A stretch of DNA of 64,000 nt from Azospirillum sp. TSH100 (GCF_004923295.1 NZ_CP039634.1:1640001-1704000); one strand, 5' to 3'. Positions 29,613-39,942 are shown, numbered from the stretch's first letter. Numbers and translations: made by a program. The notes: generated from the sequence alone by a model not told the origin.

Positions 29613-30473
29613 ATGAAAAGCGTCCTGACCATCCAATCGCACGTCGCCTATGGCTATGTCGGCAACCGCGCCGCTGTCTTTCCGTTGCAGCGGTTGGGGA
29701 TCGACGCCACGGCGGTGAACACCGTCCAGTTCTCCAACCACACTGGCTATGGCGCCTGGACCGGACAGGTCTTCACGGCGGAGCACATCGCCGACGTCGT
29801 CGACGGCATCGCCGCCCGCGGCGTGCTGCCGGTGCAGGACGCGGTGCTGTCCGGCTATATGGGGGCCGTCGAACTGGGGCAGGTGATCGTCGAGACGGCG
29901 GCGCGTGTGAAGGGCGTCAATCCGAAGGCGATCTACTGCTGCGACCCGGTGATGGGTGATGTCGGCCGCGGCTTCTTCGTGCGGCCCGGCCTGCCGGAAT
30001 TCATCCGCGACCATGCGGTGCCCGCCGCCGACCTGATGACGCCGAACCAGTTCGAGCTGGAATATCTGACCGACCGCAAGGTGGCGACGTTGGACGACGC
30101 GCTGGCCGCCACCGCGGCTTTGCGCGCGCGCGGGCCACGGCTGGTGTTGGTCACAAGCCTGACGCGCAGTGATGCCGATCCCGACAGCATCGAGATGCTG
30201 GTGGACGGCACCGACGGTGCCTGGCTGGTGGCAACGCCGCGCCTGACCTTCGATCCGCCGCCCAACGGCTCGGGCGACGCGGTGGCGGCGCTGTTCCTCG
30301 CCCATTACCTGGCCGCTTTCGATCCGGCCGACGCGCTGGAGAAGGCGGCGGCGGCGATCTTCGCCATTTTCGCGACGACGCGGCGAATGGGCACGCGGGA
30401 GCTTCAGCTGATCGCCGCCCAGGATGATTTCGTCAATCCGCCCAGGCGTTTCAGTGCTACGCGCCTGCGCTGA
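29613..30473 (+). CDS. pdxY: Pyridoxal kinase
   Basis: The enzyme phosphorylates pyridoxal in the vitamin B6 salvage pathway. It has 286 residues of the ribokinase fold. Motifs are VLTIQSHVAYGYVGNRAAVFPLQRLG at the start, the substrate site NTVQFSNHTGYG, CDPVMGD, LMTPNQFELEYLT, and the anion-hole/catalytic PPNGSGDAVAALF with Asp. It is monocistronic and convergent with the histidine kinase gene. Confidence 0.93.
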   Translation: MKSVLTIQSHVAYGYVGNRAAVFPLQRLGIDATAVNTVQFSNHTGYGAWTGQVFTAEHIADVVDGIAARGVLPVQDAVLSGYMGAVELGQVIVETAARVKGVNPKAIYCCDPVMGDVGRGFFVRPGLPEFIRDHAVPAADLMTPNQFELEYLTDRKVATLDDALAATAALRARGPRLVLVTSLTRSDADPDSIEMLVDGTDGAWLVATPRLTFDPPPNGSGDAVAALFLAHYLAAFDPADALEKAAAAIFAIFATTRRMGTRELQLIAAQDDFVNPPRRFSATRLR

Positions 30474-30492
30474 ACGCCTCCCCCTGGCGGCT

Positions 30493-32697
30493 TCAGGCCG
30501 CTGGAACCTTGGCGCGGCTGCCGATATCGCTTGAACGGTCGATCACCCGGCTCGCCGGCAGCCGCAGGGTCATGGTCGTGCCGGCGCCCGGGGTGCTGCT
30601 GCAGCTCAGCGTGCCGCCATGCAGGTCGACGAAGTTCTTCGAGATCGACAGCCCCAGCCCGGTGCCCTCGTAGCGGCGATTTGCGGCGTTCTCGGCCTGA
30701 CGGAAGGGCTGGAACAGGTCGGCCATGAAGTCGGGCGGGATGCCGATGCCGGTATCGGCGACGGTCAGCACGAAGCCGCCATCCTCTTCCCGCATGGCGG
30801 CGATGGTGATGCCGCCACCGTCGGGCGTGAATTTTACGGCATTGGACAGCAGGTTCAGAATGACCTGCTTGAAGGCCCGCCGGTCGACCCACAGGGTGGC
30901 GACGGCGGCCGTCACCTCGTTGTGGATGGCGACCCCGCCGGCGGCAGCGCGGTCGCGCACCATCATCAGGCATTGTCCGACCGCCCCGTGCGCTTCAACC
31001 GCCTCCTCGCACAGCTCGAACTTGCCGGCGTCCAGCTTAGACATGTCGAGCACGGCGTTGACGATGTCCAGCAGATGCCGGCCGCTGTCGTGGATGTCGG
31101 CGATGCAGGACTTCTGCCGTTCGTTGATGGCGCCGAAGAATTGGCTGTCCAGCACCTCCGCGAAGCCGATGATGGCGTTCAGCGGGGTGCGGAGTTCGTG
31201 GCTCATGTTGGCGAGGAATTCGCTCTTCGCCCGGTTCGCCAGTTCCGCCTGGGTCTTGGAGGCGATCAGTTCCGCCTCCTGCTGCTTGCGCCGGGTCATG
31301 TCGCGGATGACGCCGACATAGATGCGCGGCTCGTCGGGACGCAGGGCGCCGACCGCAGCGGAGAAGCTGGCCGCGGCGCAGGGGCCGCTGCCCAATCGCA
31401 GATCGCTGACGGTGAAGCCCACCGGGAAGGCACGGCCGTCATGGCGCAGAGCGGTCAGGTCGCGATCGTTGGCGCCGCCGCGCGCGTCGGGGATCAGCGC
31501 CTCGATCGGCTGGCCGATCATCTCGCGTTCCGGAACGCCGAACATCATCTCCGCCGCGCGGTTGAAGGTGACGATGCGCCCGGCCCCGTCGAAGGTCACG
31601 ACCGCGTCCAGCATGGAATCCAGGATGCCGCGGATCCGGCGCGAGGCGCGGGTGAGCCGGGCCTGATCCTGCTCCCGCCGGGCATGCTGGCGGACGACGA
31701 AGGCGGTCAGCAGGGCGATGGCGATTGTCATCACCGTGCCGATGGAGGTCCAGGCCGCTGTGTCGCGCCGCCATTCGACCAGCGCCGCCGCCACCGGCAG
31801 GGTCGCGACGATGACGAAGGGATAGCCCTGTACCCGCCGCACGCTGACCAGACTGTCGGTGCCAGCCCCCGGGGCCGATCCCGGACCGGGAACGGTGTCG
31901 CGGATGGTGGCGACGTCATGCGTGGCAAGCGCGGCCCACACGGCCGGCCAGTCGGTCAGCCGCGCCGGTCCGCCTTGGCCTTGCGGCCGTTGCAGCAGGA
32001 TCGTGCCGTCTCCCAGTGCCAGGATCGCACCGCCCTTGCGGTCGATGTCCCGCGACTCCAGCGTCGCTGCCAGCCGTGTCGGATCGACCATGGCGACCAG
32101 CACGCCGCGGAATCCACCATCGGTATCCAGCCAGCGCCGGCTGAACGGGATGACCTGTGTTCCCATCACCCGGCTGGTGATGGCGGGGACGACATGCAGC
32201 CCCTGGATGCCGCCGTCGCGCGGACCGGTGAAATAGCTGCGGTCGGCCAGCGAAATCGTCGGAAGCGGCGCCTCGGCCGAGTGGTGCAGGGCGAAGCCGT
32301 CACTGTCCACCACCACCAGATCGGCCAGTTCCGTGAAGGCATCGCGCCGCTGGCGCAGATGGTCATGAATGGCCGTACTGCCGCGGCGGGCACCGTCCGG
32401 CAGCATGTCGAGCGCGAAGGACAGGTCGCGCAGCATCTGGTCGACTGCGAAGGCCGTCCGCAGAGTCTGCGATTCCAGCATGCGGGCAAGATCGCGGGTG
32501 GCGCGTTCGCCGGAATCCAGCGCCTCGCGCCGGCCCTGGACGATGCCGTAGCCGATCAGCGCGTTCACCACCACGATGAAGGCAAGGCCGGAGGCGGTCA
32601 TCAGGAAGCGCACCGACCCCAGCCGGCCACGCAGCGCCCGTGCCAGACCGGCGGCAGAGCGGAGCAGCGTCGGGGAGGCGGACCCGGGAACGGGCAT
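30493..32697 (-). CDS. Membrane sensor histidine kinase with extracellular Cache-like domain and PAS
   Basis: The protein has 734 residues. Order: TM1 (about 31-51), periplasmic Cache-like sensor (about 55-310; LADRSYFTGPRDG and IPFSRRW are typical), TM2 (about 316-336), PAS (about 350-470), HisKA with phospho-acceptor His500 (SEFLANMSHELRTPLNAI) and HATPase_c with N-box NLLSNAVKF (615-623), G1 DTGIGIP (648-654) and G2 GTGLGL (678-683). No receiver domain is fused and no cognate regulator is adjacent, so the partner and signal are unknown. Confidence 0.92.
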   Translation of the reverse strand: MPVPGSASPTLLRSAAGLARALRGRLGSVRFLMTASGLAFIVVVNALIGYGIVQGRREALDSGERATRDLARMLESQTLRTAFAVDQMLRDLSFALDMLPDGARRGSTAIHDHLRQRRDAFTELADLVVVDSDGFALHHSAEAPLPTISLADRSYFTGPRDGGIQGLHVVPAITSRVMGTQVIPFSRRWLDTDGGFRGVLVAMVDPTRLAATLESRDIDRKGGAILALGDGTILLQRPQGQGGPARLTDWPAVWAALATHDVATIRDTVPGPGSAPGAGTDSLVSVRRVQGYPFVIVATLPVAAALVEWRRDTAAWTSIGTVMTIAIALLTAFVVRQHARREQDQARLTRASRRIRGILDSMLDAVVTFDGAGRIVTFNRAAEMMFGVPEREMIGQPIEALIPDARGGANDRDLTALRHDGRAFPVGFTVSDLRLGSGPCAAASFSAAVGALRPDEPRIYVGVIRDMTRRKQQEAELIASKTQAELANRAKSEFLANMSHELRTPLNAIIGFAEVLDSQFFGAINERQKSCIADIHDSGRHLLDIVNAVLDMSKLDAGKFELCEEAVEAHGAVGQCLMMVRDRAAAGGVAIHNEVTAAVATLWVDRRAFKQVILNLLSNAVKFTPDGGGITIAAMREEDGGFVLTVADTGIGIPPDFMADLFQPFRQAENAANRRYEGTGLGLSISKNFVDLHGGTLSCSSTPGAGTTMTLRLPASRVIDRSSDIGSRAKVPAA

Positions 32698-32975
32698 CGG
32701 CGTCGGGATTTCCTGTGGGGGTTGCGGCCGGTCGGCCAGTCCTGATTAATCGCGCCGACACCCTAAAGAAAGTGTAACCGGACGGAAATACGGGGTTTCC
32801 CACTGCGCGCAGATGCCGCGCTACAGGCAGACGCCGGCGAAGGTCTCCGAAGGGCTTTCCCGGTACTACCCCGCCGCCCTGCCATTCCCGCATGGCCGCC
32901 CCGTCTGCGGTTGCCGCGAGCGGCGCCATCCGCTAGGTAAGGGGCCATCTTGGCAGCCGGATCGCGCATATCCCC

Positions 32976-34148
32976 ATGACCGACGGACCGCTTTCGCTCT
33001 ACCGCGCCCGCCGCGGCAGCGGCACGCTTCGCCCTGATCCCGACCAGGAACTGGCGGCGGAGAAGTTCCAAAGCCTGTATCAGGCGCTGAAAGGCTATCA
33101 GCCGCAGCCCGCCGGCGACGACAGGCCCTCCGGGGGAGGCTGGCTGGAGCGGTTCGGTCTGGGCCGCCGCCGCGCCGCGCCGCCGCCGCCCGACATCGCC
33201 TCCACCGCACCGCAGGGGCTGTACATCTACGGCAGCGTCGGGCGCGGCAAGTCGATGCTGATGGACCTGTTCTATGAGACCGCTCCGGTCGACAAGAAGC
33301 GGCGCGTCCATTTCCACGAATTCATGCTGGAGATCCACCAGCGCATCCATGACCACCGCCAGTCGGGCAAGGGGAAGGGCGACGGCCCGGACGAGGCGCT
33401 GCCCGAACTGGCCCGTGCCCTGGCCAACGAGGCGTGGCTGCTCTGCTTCGACGAGTTCCATGTTACCAACATCGTCGACGCGATGATCCTTGGGCGGCTG
33501 TTCACCAACCTGTTCGACCTTGGCGTGGTGGTGGTGGCGACTTCCAACTGGCCGCCCGACATGCTGTACAAGGACGGTCTCCAGCGCGAGTTGTTCCTGC
33601 CCTTCATTGCGCTGCTGAAGGAGAAGCTGGACATCCTGTCACTGGACGGTCCGACCGACTACCGGCTGGACCGTTTGAAGGGCGTGCCGATCTATCACCA
33701 TCCACTCGGGCCGGCGTCGGACGCCGCCCTCGCCAAGGCCTTTTCCGACCTCACCGGCGGTGCGGCGGGCGAGCCTTGCAGCCTGACGGTGCAGGGCCGA
33801 CGGGTCGAGATCGACCGTGCCGCCAAAAGCGTCGCCTGGGTCGATTTCTGGAACCTGTGCGGCAAGCCGCTGGGGGCGGCCGATTATCTTGCCATCGCCA
33901 CCCATTTCCACACGGTTCTGATCAACCATGTGCCGACGATGAAGGACGAGCTGCGCAACGAGGCCAAGCGCTTCATGACGCTGATTGACGCGCTGTACGA
34001 GCACAAGGTGAACGTCGTCATCGCCGCCGAGGGGCCGCCCGAGCGTCTCTACCCCGAAGGCACCCATGCCTTCGAGTTCGAACGCACGGTGAGCCGCCTC
34101 ATGGAGATGCAGAGCGAGGACTACCTGCAACGGCAGCATCTGACTTAG
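32976..34148 (+). CDS. zapE: Cell division ATPase ZapE (AFG1-like)
   Basis: This AFG1/ZapE-family P-loop ATPase acts at the division septum in E. coli. It has 390 residues. Walker A GSVGRGKS is at 86-93, Walker B LLCFDEF at 155-161, and sensor-type VVVATSNWPP follows. A Pro-rich insertion (about 45-75) lies ahead of the ATPase core. It is monocistronic with a terminator downstream. Confidence 0.93.
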   Translation: MTDGPLSLYRARRGSGTLRPDPDQELAAEKFQSLYQALKGYQPQPAGDDRPSGGGWLERFGLGRRRAAPPPPDIASTAPQGLYIYGSVGRGKSMLMDLFYETAPVDKKRRVHFHEFMLEIHQRIHDHRQSGKGKGDGPDEALPELARALANEAWLLCFDEFHVTNIVDAMILGRLFTNLFDLGVVVVATSNWPPDMLYKDGLQRELFLPFIALLKEKLDILSLDGPTDYRLDRLKGVPIYHHPLGPASDAALAKAFSDLTGGAAGEPCSLTVQGRRVEIDRAAKSVAWVDFWNLCGKPLGAADYLAIATHFHTVLINHVPTMKDELRNEAKRFMTLIDALYEHKVNVVIAAEGPPERLYPEGTHAFEFERTVSRLMEMQSEDYLQRQHLT

Positions 34149-34226
34149 GTCCGGGGCGCTCCGGCGCCACTATTTTCCGAACCGGATGTTTCGGCCGCCG
34201 GAAACGTCCACCTCCAATGACCTTGC

Positions 34227-34263
34227 GGCGGATCGTGCGAAAGCCAACGCGATCCGCCTTTTC
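34227..34263 (+). terminator. Rho-independent terminator of zapE
   Basis: GGCGGATCG (34227-34235) pairs with CGATCCGCC (34250-34258) and is followed by TTTT. Confidence 0.75.
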
Positions 34264-34714
34264 TTGCCCGATCCTGCCGGCCCTGGCAGTGCGCCGTCGG
34301 CTGGCGAAGCCATGCCTTTGAGTGTGATTGGTTCAAGTGGGATCGCTTGAAGCCTGCACCCATGCCGAAAGCCAAAAATTTGGGCATCTGACCATGGCAC
34401 GGCGATTCCGCGTTTTGGCGGACCGATCGAGGGATCTTGCGGTTTGGAAAATGGAATGAAAATTATTGTGTTCCGGAATGAAATTTCGCAGAAAGGGGTG
34501 AAGACAAACGGAGGTAAGGATTCACCTTGCCATTTCGCGGAATATTGCAACTTGCAACAAGGATAAACAGAAAATGTTGCCGCATTGAAATGTGGATTTT
34601 CCGAATTCTGCGATGCCTGGGGTTTGCCCCAGTTGATGAATTCCATGGGCAGAATAGCCTAATTGATTAGTTGGTCTTCCAAAGACTGTTTGGATTTACG
34701 CCGGGGGGCGACCG
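34264..34714. other. Gene-free stretch upstream of the chemoreceptor
   Basis: About 450 bp, AT-rich from 34440 on. It contains the direct repeat TTGCAACTTGCAAC (about 34549-34562) but no supported gene. The long minus-strand frame here has no family resemblance or ribosome-binding site. It probably holds the chemoreceptor promoter. Confidence 0.5.
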
Positions 34715-36412
34715 ATGATTAGGTGGTTTGGCAATCAAAAGATGATCGTGAAGATCCTCGTACCCGTGATCATGCTGTTGATCTTCATGGGAGCGATCGC
34801 CGCGACGGCGCTCCAGCGTCTGGAAACGGTTCAGAAGGTTTCCAAATATGCGCTGACCGTCGAGGCGTCGCGGCGCGCGACCATTCTCGATATCGGCCGT
34901 CATCTCAATGCCGCGACCATCGCCGAAAAGAACGCGATCCTAGAGAAGAGTAACGATGAGACGCGTCGCTTCGCCGCGATGTTCAACGAGTCGATGGCGC
35001 TGGCGGACAAGGCGATCGCCGACCTCGCCCAGACGGCGGACAGCGATGTCCGTCGGGAAACCGGTGTGAAGATCAAGGCTCTGGTCGATGCCTACCGCCA
35101 GAACGCCTTGAAGGTCATCGACCTGGCAACTCAGGGCAAGGACGATGACGCCTTCGCCCTCAGCGCCGGAGAGGGTGCGAAGACCCGTCGTGCCGCGTCG
35201 ACCCTGATCGACGAGCGTGTCGAGATCAACCGCCAGGGGGTTGAGAAGTCCATCCAGCAGGCTCGCGCCGTTACGGAAGAGACCCATGACACCGTCCTGG
35301 CCCTTTCGATCGCCGGCGTGCTGATCGGGCTGGCGCTGTCGCTGTCCATCGTCGTCTATCTGATCGTCCGTCCGCTGGGCCGGATCACCACGGCGATGGC
35401 CCGTGTCTCGCAGGGCGAACTGGACTTCGCGATCGACGGGACCGATCGCCGTGACGAGGTTGGACTGCTTGCCCGTACGCTGGATGTGTTCAAGGGCAAT
35501 GCGCTGGAGGTCCGGCGCCTGACGGCCGAGCAGGAGGAGCAGAAGGCGCGTGCGGAGGCGGAGCGCAAGGCCGAGATGCGCCGGCTCGCCGACCGGTTCG
35601 AGGGCAGCGTCAGCACCATCGTCCAGAATGTCGCGTCTTCCGCCACCCAGATGCAGGGTGCGGCCGGAACCCTGTCCTCCTCCGCAACCCAGTCCACCGC
35701 CCAGGCGACGGCCGTGGCGGTGGCGTCGGAGCAGTCCAGCGCCAACGTCCAGACGGTCGCATCGGCAACCGAGGAACTGGCCGCTTCCATCCTGGAAATC
35801 GGGCGTCAGGTGTCGAACCAGAGCGCCATTTCGGCGACCGCGGTGCAGGAGGCCGACCGGACCAACGCCAGCATGCAGTTGCTGGTCGATACCGCCAACC
35901 AGATCGGCGCGGTGGTCGATCTGATCAACTCCATCGCCGGACAGACCAATCTGCTGGCCCTGAACGCCACCATCGAAGCGGCGCGTGCCGGTGAGGCCGG
36001 CAAGGGCTTCGCGGTGGTGGCCAGCGAGGTGAAGGCGCTGGCCAGCCAGACCGCCCGCGCGACCGACGAGATCCAGGCCAAGGTGAAGGAGATCCAGACC
36101 GCCACCACCGGCGCGAAGGAGGCGGTTGCCGGCATCTCCGGCATCATCAGCCGGATGAGCGAAATCTCGTCGGCCATTGCCGCCGCCATCGAAGAGCAGA
36201 ATGCGGCGACCGCCGAAATCTCCAGCAACGTCAACCAGGCGGCCCGCGGTACCGAGCAGGTGTCCACCAACATCGTCGGCGTGACCAGGGCCGCCACCGA
36301 AACCGGTGCCGCCGCCGATCAGGTGCTGAGCACCGCCAATGTCCTGGCGACGGAGGCCGACCGGTTGAAGGCGGAGGTCACGAACTTCATCGCCACCGTC
36401 CGCGCGGCCTGA
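34715..36412 (+). CDS. Methyl-accepting chemotaxis protein
   Basis: This transmembrane chemoreceptor has 565 residues. Order: TM1 (about 10-32), an all-helical four-helix-bundle-type periplasmic domain (about 35-190), TM2 (193-217), HAMP (about 218-272) and the MA signalling coiled coil. The hairpin tip [24 protein letters not shown] (about 404-427) contacts CheA/CheW. No C-terminal CheR-tethering pentapeptide is seen. The ligand is unknown and no che gene is adjacent. Confidence 0.95.
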   Translation: MIRWFGNQKMIVKILVPVIMLLIFMGAIAATALQRLETVQKVSKYALTVEASRRATILDIGRHLNAATIAEKNAILEKSNDETRRFAAMFNESMALADKAIADLAQTADSDVRRETGVKIKALVDAYRQNALKVIDLATQGKDDDAFALSAGEGAKTRRAASTLIDERVEINRQGVEKSIQQARAVTEETHDTVLALSIAGVLIGLALSLSIVVYLIVRPLGRITTAMARVSQGELDFAIDGTDRRDEVGLLARTLDVFKGNALEVRRLTAEQEEQKARAEAERKAEMRRLADRFEGSVSTIVQNVASSATQMQGAAGTLSSSATQSTAQATAVAVASEQSSANVQTVASATEELAASILEIGRQVSNQSAISATAVQEADRTNASMQLLVDTANQIGAVVDLINSIAGQTNLLALNATIEAARAGEAGKGFAVVASEVKALASQTARATDEIQAKVKEIQTATTGAKEAVAGISGIISRMSEISSAIAAAIEEQNAATAEISSNVNQAARGTEQVSTNIVGVTRAATETGAAADQVLSTANVLATEADRLKAEVTNFIATVRAA

Positions 36413-36413
36413 C

Positions 36414-36439
36414 GGGGCCGTCCGATCGGCACCTTTTTT
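36414..36439 (+). terminator. Terminator of the chemoreceptor gene
   Basis: GGGGCCG (36414-36420) pairs with CGGCACC (36427-36433) with one mismatch; loop TCCGAT; followed by TTTTTT. Confidence 0.75.
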
Positions 36440-36576
36440 CGTTTCTGCCTTCGCTTCCGGGTTGCCGTCCATCGGCGGTGCGGTCCGCTTCTGCGAAATC
36501 CACGCCGCCGATGGATGAGTGCGTGTCGGTGGGCTGTTGATACCAAGTGACGGTAATCCACAGCGGGGCACCCACC

Positions 36577-37041
36577 ATGATACGGCGTTCCATTCTGCTC
36601 GGCTGCCTGCTGGCCGCCGTGACGGCCGCTTGCACCCCAAGTCCACGGTTCGAGACGACGACGAACTATTTCTCGCCGGTCAGCGAGGCCGGGAAGCTTT
36701 GCGTCGCCCAGTGTCGACAAGCGCAATCCATCTGTGACTCCGCGAAGGAGCTTGCCCTGCAGACTTGCCGGGCAGAGGGGCTCACCCGCGCCCATGCCGA
36801 CTATCGTGCCTATCTCAAGTCATTGCCTAAGGATTACAACAAGAAGAAGATGAAGACTCTCAGCGATTTCGAGCGGGAAATCAGCTGCTCCAGCAATCTT
36901 TATTGCTCTTCCGATTACGATCAGTGCTTCAAGGCCTGCGGCGGCCGGATCGAGCAGCAGACCTTTTGCGTCAAGGATTGCAAGCTGATGAAGCCGCCAC
37001 AGCCGGACGGGGTCGCGGTCGGGCCGAAGACCGCCCTTTGA
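36577..37041 (+). CDS. Cysteine-rich lipoprotein of unknown function
   Basis: The protein has 154 residues. The signal peptide MIRRSILLGCLLAAVTAAC ends in a lipobox-like TAAC, with Cys19 as the likely lipidated residue. The mature part has ten more cysteines spaced CxxxC and CxxxxC (LCVAQC, CSSNLYC, CFKAC, FCVKDC), suggesting disulfide bonding in the periplasm. I do not recognise a family. The start at 36577 is chosen to place the signal peptide; a GTG at 36547 is also in frame. A short tandem repeat covers its stop codon and the region after. Confidence 0.7.
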   Translation: MIRRSILLGCLLAAVTAACTPSPRFETTTNYFSPVSEAGKLCVAQCRQAQSICDSAKELALQTCRAEGLTRAHADYRAYLKSLPKDYNKKKMKTLSDFEREISCSSNLYCSSDYDQCFKACGGRIEQQTFCVKDCKLMKPPQPDGVAVGPKTAL

Positions 37042-37068
37042 AGACCGCCCTTTGAAGACCGAAGACCG
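37027..37068. repeat. Tandem 14-bp repeat across the lipoprotein stop codon
   Basis: AAGACCGCCCTTTG occurs twice in direct succession (37027-37040, 37041-37054), then AAGACCG twice more. The first copy encodes the last residues (KTAL) and the stop. Confidence 0.8.
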
Positions 37069-37079
37069 CGCTGTGAAGC

Positions 37080-38000
37080 TCAGCCCTTCGTTCCCGCCCG
37101 CCGCCGCAACTCGTCGAAGTCGCGGCCGGCATGGTGGGAGGAGCGGGTCAGCGGCGTCGCCGACACCATCAGGAATCCCCTGGCGCGCGCAACGGTGGCA
37201 TAGCGCTCGAACTCCTCCGGCGTGACGTGGCGGGCGACCGGGTGATGATTGGGGGTAGGGCGGAGATACTGGCCGATGGTCAGGAAATCGACGCCCGCCG
37301 CCCGCAGGTCGTCCATCACCTGCAACACCTCCGCCGGTTCCTCGCCCAGTCCGACCATGATGCCCGACTTGGTGAAGATCGACGGATCGCGCTCCTTCAC
37401 CCGCTCCAGCAGGCGGAGCGAGCCGTAGTAGCGCGCCCCCGGCCGCACATCGGCATAGAGCCGCGGCACGGTTTCCAGATTGTGGTTGTAGACGTCCGGC
37501 CGGGCATCGGCGACCGTCTCCAACGCTCCCGGCTTGTTGCGGAAATCGGGGGTCAGCGCCTCCACGGTCGTTTCGGGTGCGGTCTCGCGCAGGCGGCGGA
37601 TGCAGCGGGCGAAATGCGCCGCACCGCCGTCCGGCAGATCGTCGCGGTCGACCGAGGTGATGACGACATGGGCGAGGCCAAGCTCGCCCACCGCCTCGGC
37701 CAGCCGGTCTGGCTCGTGGGGGTCGAGTGCGTCCGGCCGGCCGGTGGCGACGTTGCAGAAGGCGCAGGCCCGCGTGCACACGCTGCCCAGGATCATCACC
37801 GTCGCATGCCGCTTGCTCCAGCATTCACCGATGTTGGGGCAGGCGGCCTCCTCGCAGACCGTGTTCAGGCCGTGGCGGCGGACGAGCGACTGCGTGTCCT
37901 CGAACGCCGCCCCGCCGGGGGCGCGGGCGCGGAGCCAGACCGGCTTCTCGGCCCGGTGTTCCGGGCGGGCGGCTTTCATGTGCATCACGGGCAGGGCCAT
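37080..38000 (-). CDS. lipA: Lipoyl synthase
   Basis: This radical-SAM enzyme inserts two sulfurs into octanoylated E2 lysines. It has 306 residues. The auxiliary-cluster cysteines are Cys49, Cys54 and Cys60 ([12 protein letters not shown]), and the SAM-cluster motif CTRACAFC covers Cys75, Cys79 and Cys82. Its ATG overlaps the stop of the butanediol dehydrogenase gene by one base (TGATG), placing it last in the acetoin operon. There it would lipoylate AcoC; comparable acoS genes exist in other acetoin clusters. A separate housekeeping lipA elsewhere in the genome is likely but not visible here. Confidence 0.93.
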   Translation of the reverse strand: MALPVMHMKAARPEHRAEKPVWLRARAPGGAAFEDTQSLVRRHGLNTVCEEAACPNIGECWSKRHATVMILGSVCTRACAFCNVATGRPDALDPHEPDRLAEAVGELGLAHVVITSVDRDDLPDGGAAHFARCIRRLRETAPETTVEALTPDFRNKPGALETVADARPDVYNHNLETVPRLYADVRPGARYYGSLRLLERVKERDPSIFTKSGIMVGLGEEPAEVLQVMDDLRAAGVDFLTIGQYLRPTPNHHPVARHVTPEEFERYATVARARGFLMVSATPLTRSSHHAGRDFDELRRRAGTKG

Positions 38001-39109
38001 CAGTGGACGAGCTCCGGCTGTTCGGCGGCAAGGGCCGCCTGGGGCTGGACGATGATCTTCACGTTGCGGTCCTTGTGGGCGACCAGTTCCTCGAAGCCGC
38101 CGCTGACGATGTCGTCCAGCGTGATGCGGCCGGTGATCAGCGGCTGCACGTCGATGCGGCCGTCGGCGATGAAGCGGATGACGTCGGCGAACTCGCCATT
38201 GTAGGCCAGCGAGCCGATGACCTGCTTTTCGGTGGCGACGATCTCGAAGAAGTTGAAGGAGCTGGGTTCCTCGAAGATGCCGACCAGCACCGCCTTGCCG
38301 GCCTTGCGGATCACGTCGATGGCGAGCTTCGCGGTGTCGCGGTGGCCGATGCACTCGAACGACACGTCGGCGCCGTAACCGCCGGTCAGCGCCTTCACCT
38401 CCGCCACCGCATCGCACTCCTTGGGGTCGAGCACGATGGAGGCACCGACCTCCAGCGCCTTGGCCTTGCGGGCGGCGGACATCTCCAGGACGATGATCCG
38501 CCCGGCGCCGGCCGCCTTCGCGCACATGATCGTGCACAGGCCGATGGTGCCGGCGCCGACCACCACCACGGTCTCGCCGACGATGCTGCCGGCCTTCTTC
38601 ACCGCATGCATGCCGACCGCCAGCGGCTCGATCAGGGCGCCGGCCTCGGTCGGGAAGCCGTCGGGCAGCTTGTAGAGCAGTTCGGCCGGGACATTGACCA
38701 GGCTGGCGAAGGCGCCGTTGTTCATCAGGCCCGTGAAGGCCAGCTTCTCGCAGATGTTGTACATGCCGTGCTTGCAGTAATAGCACTCGCCGCAATGCTG
38801 GCAGGCGTCGGCCGCCACCCTGTCGCCGACGGCAAAGCCGGTCACGCCCTCGCCCAGCGTCGCGATCTCGCCGCTGAACTCGTGGCCGAGGATGCATTGC
38901 CCCTTCAGGCCGGTCAGCGGGTGGGGCGTGTCGACGGGGATGAAGACCGGGCCGGCGACATACTCATGCAGGTCGGACCCGCAGATGCCGCACCAATGGA
39001 CCTTGATCTGCACCCAGCCGGCGGGCGGGGCGCCCGGCAGCGGCACGTCTTCGACCCGGATGTCCTTGCGGCCATGCCAGACGGCGGCCTTCATCGAAGT
39101 GGCACTCAT
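38000..39109 (-). CDS. Zinc-dependent 2,3-butanediol dehydrogenase-like alcohol dehydrogenase
   Basis: The protein has 369 residues of the medium-chain dehydrogenase/reductase family. Catalytic zinc ligands are seen in [14 protein letters not shown] and LGHEFSGE, and the structural zinc motif is [18 protein letters not shown]. The Rossmann motif is [10 protein letters not shown]. The pattern matches (R,R)-2,3-butanediol dehydrogenases, fitting its place between the budC-like gene and lipA in the acetoin operon. It would oxidise butanediol to acetoin with NAD+. GGAGGACAACACC precedes the ATG. Confidence 0.88.
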   Translation of the reverse strand: MSATSMKAAVWHGRKDIRVEDVPLPGAPPAGWVQIKVHWCGICGSDLHEYVAGPVFIPVDTPHPLTGLKGQCILGHEFSGEIATLGEGVTGFAVGDRVAADACQHCGECYYCKHGMYNICEKLAFTGLMNNGAFASLVNVPAELLYKLPDGFPTEAGALIEPLAVGMHAVKKAGSIVGETVVVVGAGTIGLCTIMCAKAAGAGRIIVLEMSAARKAKALEVGASIVLDPKECDAVAEVKALTGGYGADVSFECIGHRDTAKLAIDVIRKAGKAVLVGIFEEPSSFNFFEIVATEKQVIGSLAYNGEFADVIRFIADGRIDVQPLITGRITLDDIVSGGFEELVAHKDRNVKIIVQPQAALAAEQPELVH

Positions 39110-39156
39110 GGTGTTGTCCTCCGGTTTTATCGTTGTGGGGCGAGCGGTCGGGACGG

Positions 39157-39942
39157 TCAGGCGAACACCATCCCGCCATCGACCAGCAGGGACTGGCCGG
39201 TCATGAAATCGCTGTCGGACGAGGCGAGGAAGCGGGCGACGCCGACCAGATCGTCGGGGCGCGACGGCCGGCCCAGCACGGCGCCGGCGGCGAACATGTC
39301 GAAGGCCTCGTTCTCCGACTTGGTGATGCCGGTGTCGCGGAAGCCCTGGTCGATGATCTTCCACATCTCGGTCGCCACCACGCCGGGGCAGATGGCGTTG
39401 GCGGTGATGCCGTCCTTGCCGAAGCCGCGGGCGGCGGCCTGGGTCAATGCCACGACGGCGAATTTGCTGGCGGAGTAATGGGCCAGCGGTTCGTAGCCCT
39501 GCTTGCCGGCAATCGACGCGGTGTTGACGATCTTGCCGCCGCCGCCTTGCTTCTTGAACGTCTTGATCGCTTCCTGCATGCCGATCAGCACGCCGAGCGC
39601 ATTGACGTCGTTGACCGTGTGCCAGTCGTCCTCGGTGATGTCGAGGAAGGGCTTGGTCTGGGCGATGCCGGCATTGTTGAAGAGGACGTCCAGCCGGCCG
39701 TGCGCCTTCACCGTCTCGTCGATCATGCGGCGGACGGCGGCGCGGTCGCGGACATCGACGGTGACGGCGATGGCGCTGCCGCCGGCCGCACGGATGGCCT
39801 CGGCCACCTGTTGTGCGTCGGCCGCGTTGCGGTCGGCGATGGTCAGCTTGGCACCGTCAGCGGCCAGCGCCTTGGCGATGGTGGCGCCGATGCCGCGGCC
39901 GGCGCCGGTGACGATGATGCTCTTGTCCTTGAGATCGGGCAT
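39157..39942 (-). CDS. budC: Short-chain dehydrogenase, BudC-like acetoin/diacetyl reductase
   Basis: The protein has 261 residues of the classical SDR family. The cofactor motif is TGAGRGIGA, then NNAG, catalytic Ser in ASIAGK and YSASK (Tyr/Lys). The C-terminus SDFMTGQSLLVDGGMVF is characteristic of meso-butanediol dehydrogenase/diacetyl reductase (BudC). AGGAGA lies upstream of the ATG. It is in the acetoin operon, between acoC and the zinc butanediol dehydrogenase, so the operon can use two butanediol stereoisomers. Confidence 0.87.
   Translation of the reverse strand: MPDLKDKSIIVTGAGRGIGATIAKALAADGAKLTIADRNAADAQQVAEAIRAAGGSAIAVTVDVRDRAAVRRMIDETVKAHGRLDVLFNNAGIAQTKPFLDITEDDWHTVNDVNALGVLIGMQEAIKTFKKQGGGGKIVNTASIAGKQGYEPLAHYSASKFAVVALTQAAARGFGKDGITANAICPGVVATEMWKIIDQGFRDTGITKSENEAFDMFAAGAVLGRPSRPDDLVGVARFLASSDSDFMTGQSLLVDGGMVFA

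Noticed and set aside
34170..34646. 158-residue minus-strand frame in the zapE-chemoreceptor gap
   Set aside because: It crosses the zapE terminator hairpin, has no ribosome-binding site and shows no family pattern.
37080..38897. 605-residue frame that includes lipA
   Set aside because: The N-terminal part is an out-of-frame reading of the butanediol dehydrogenase gene. lipA starts at 38000.
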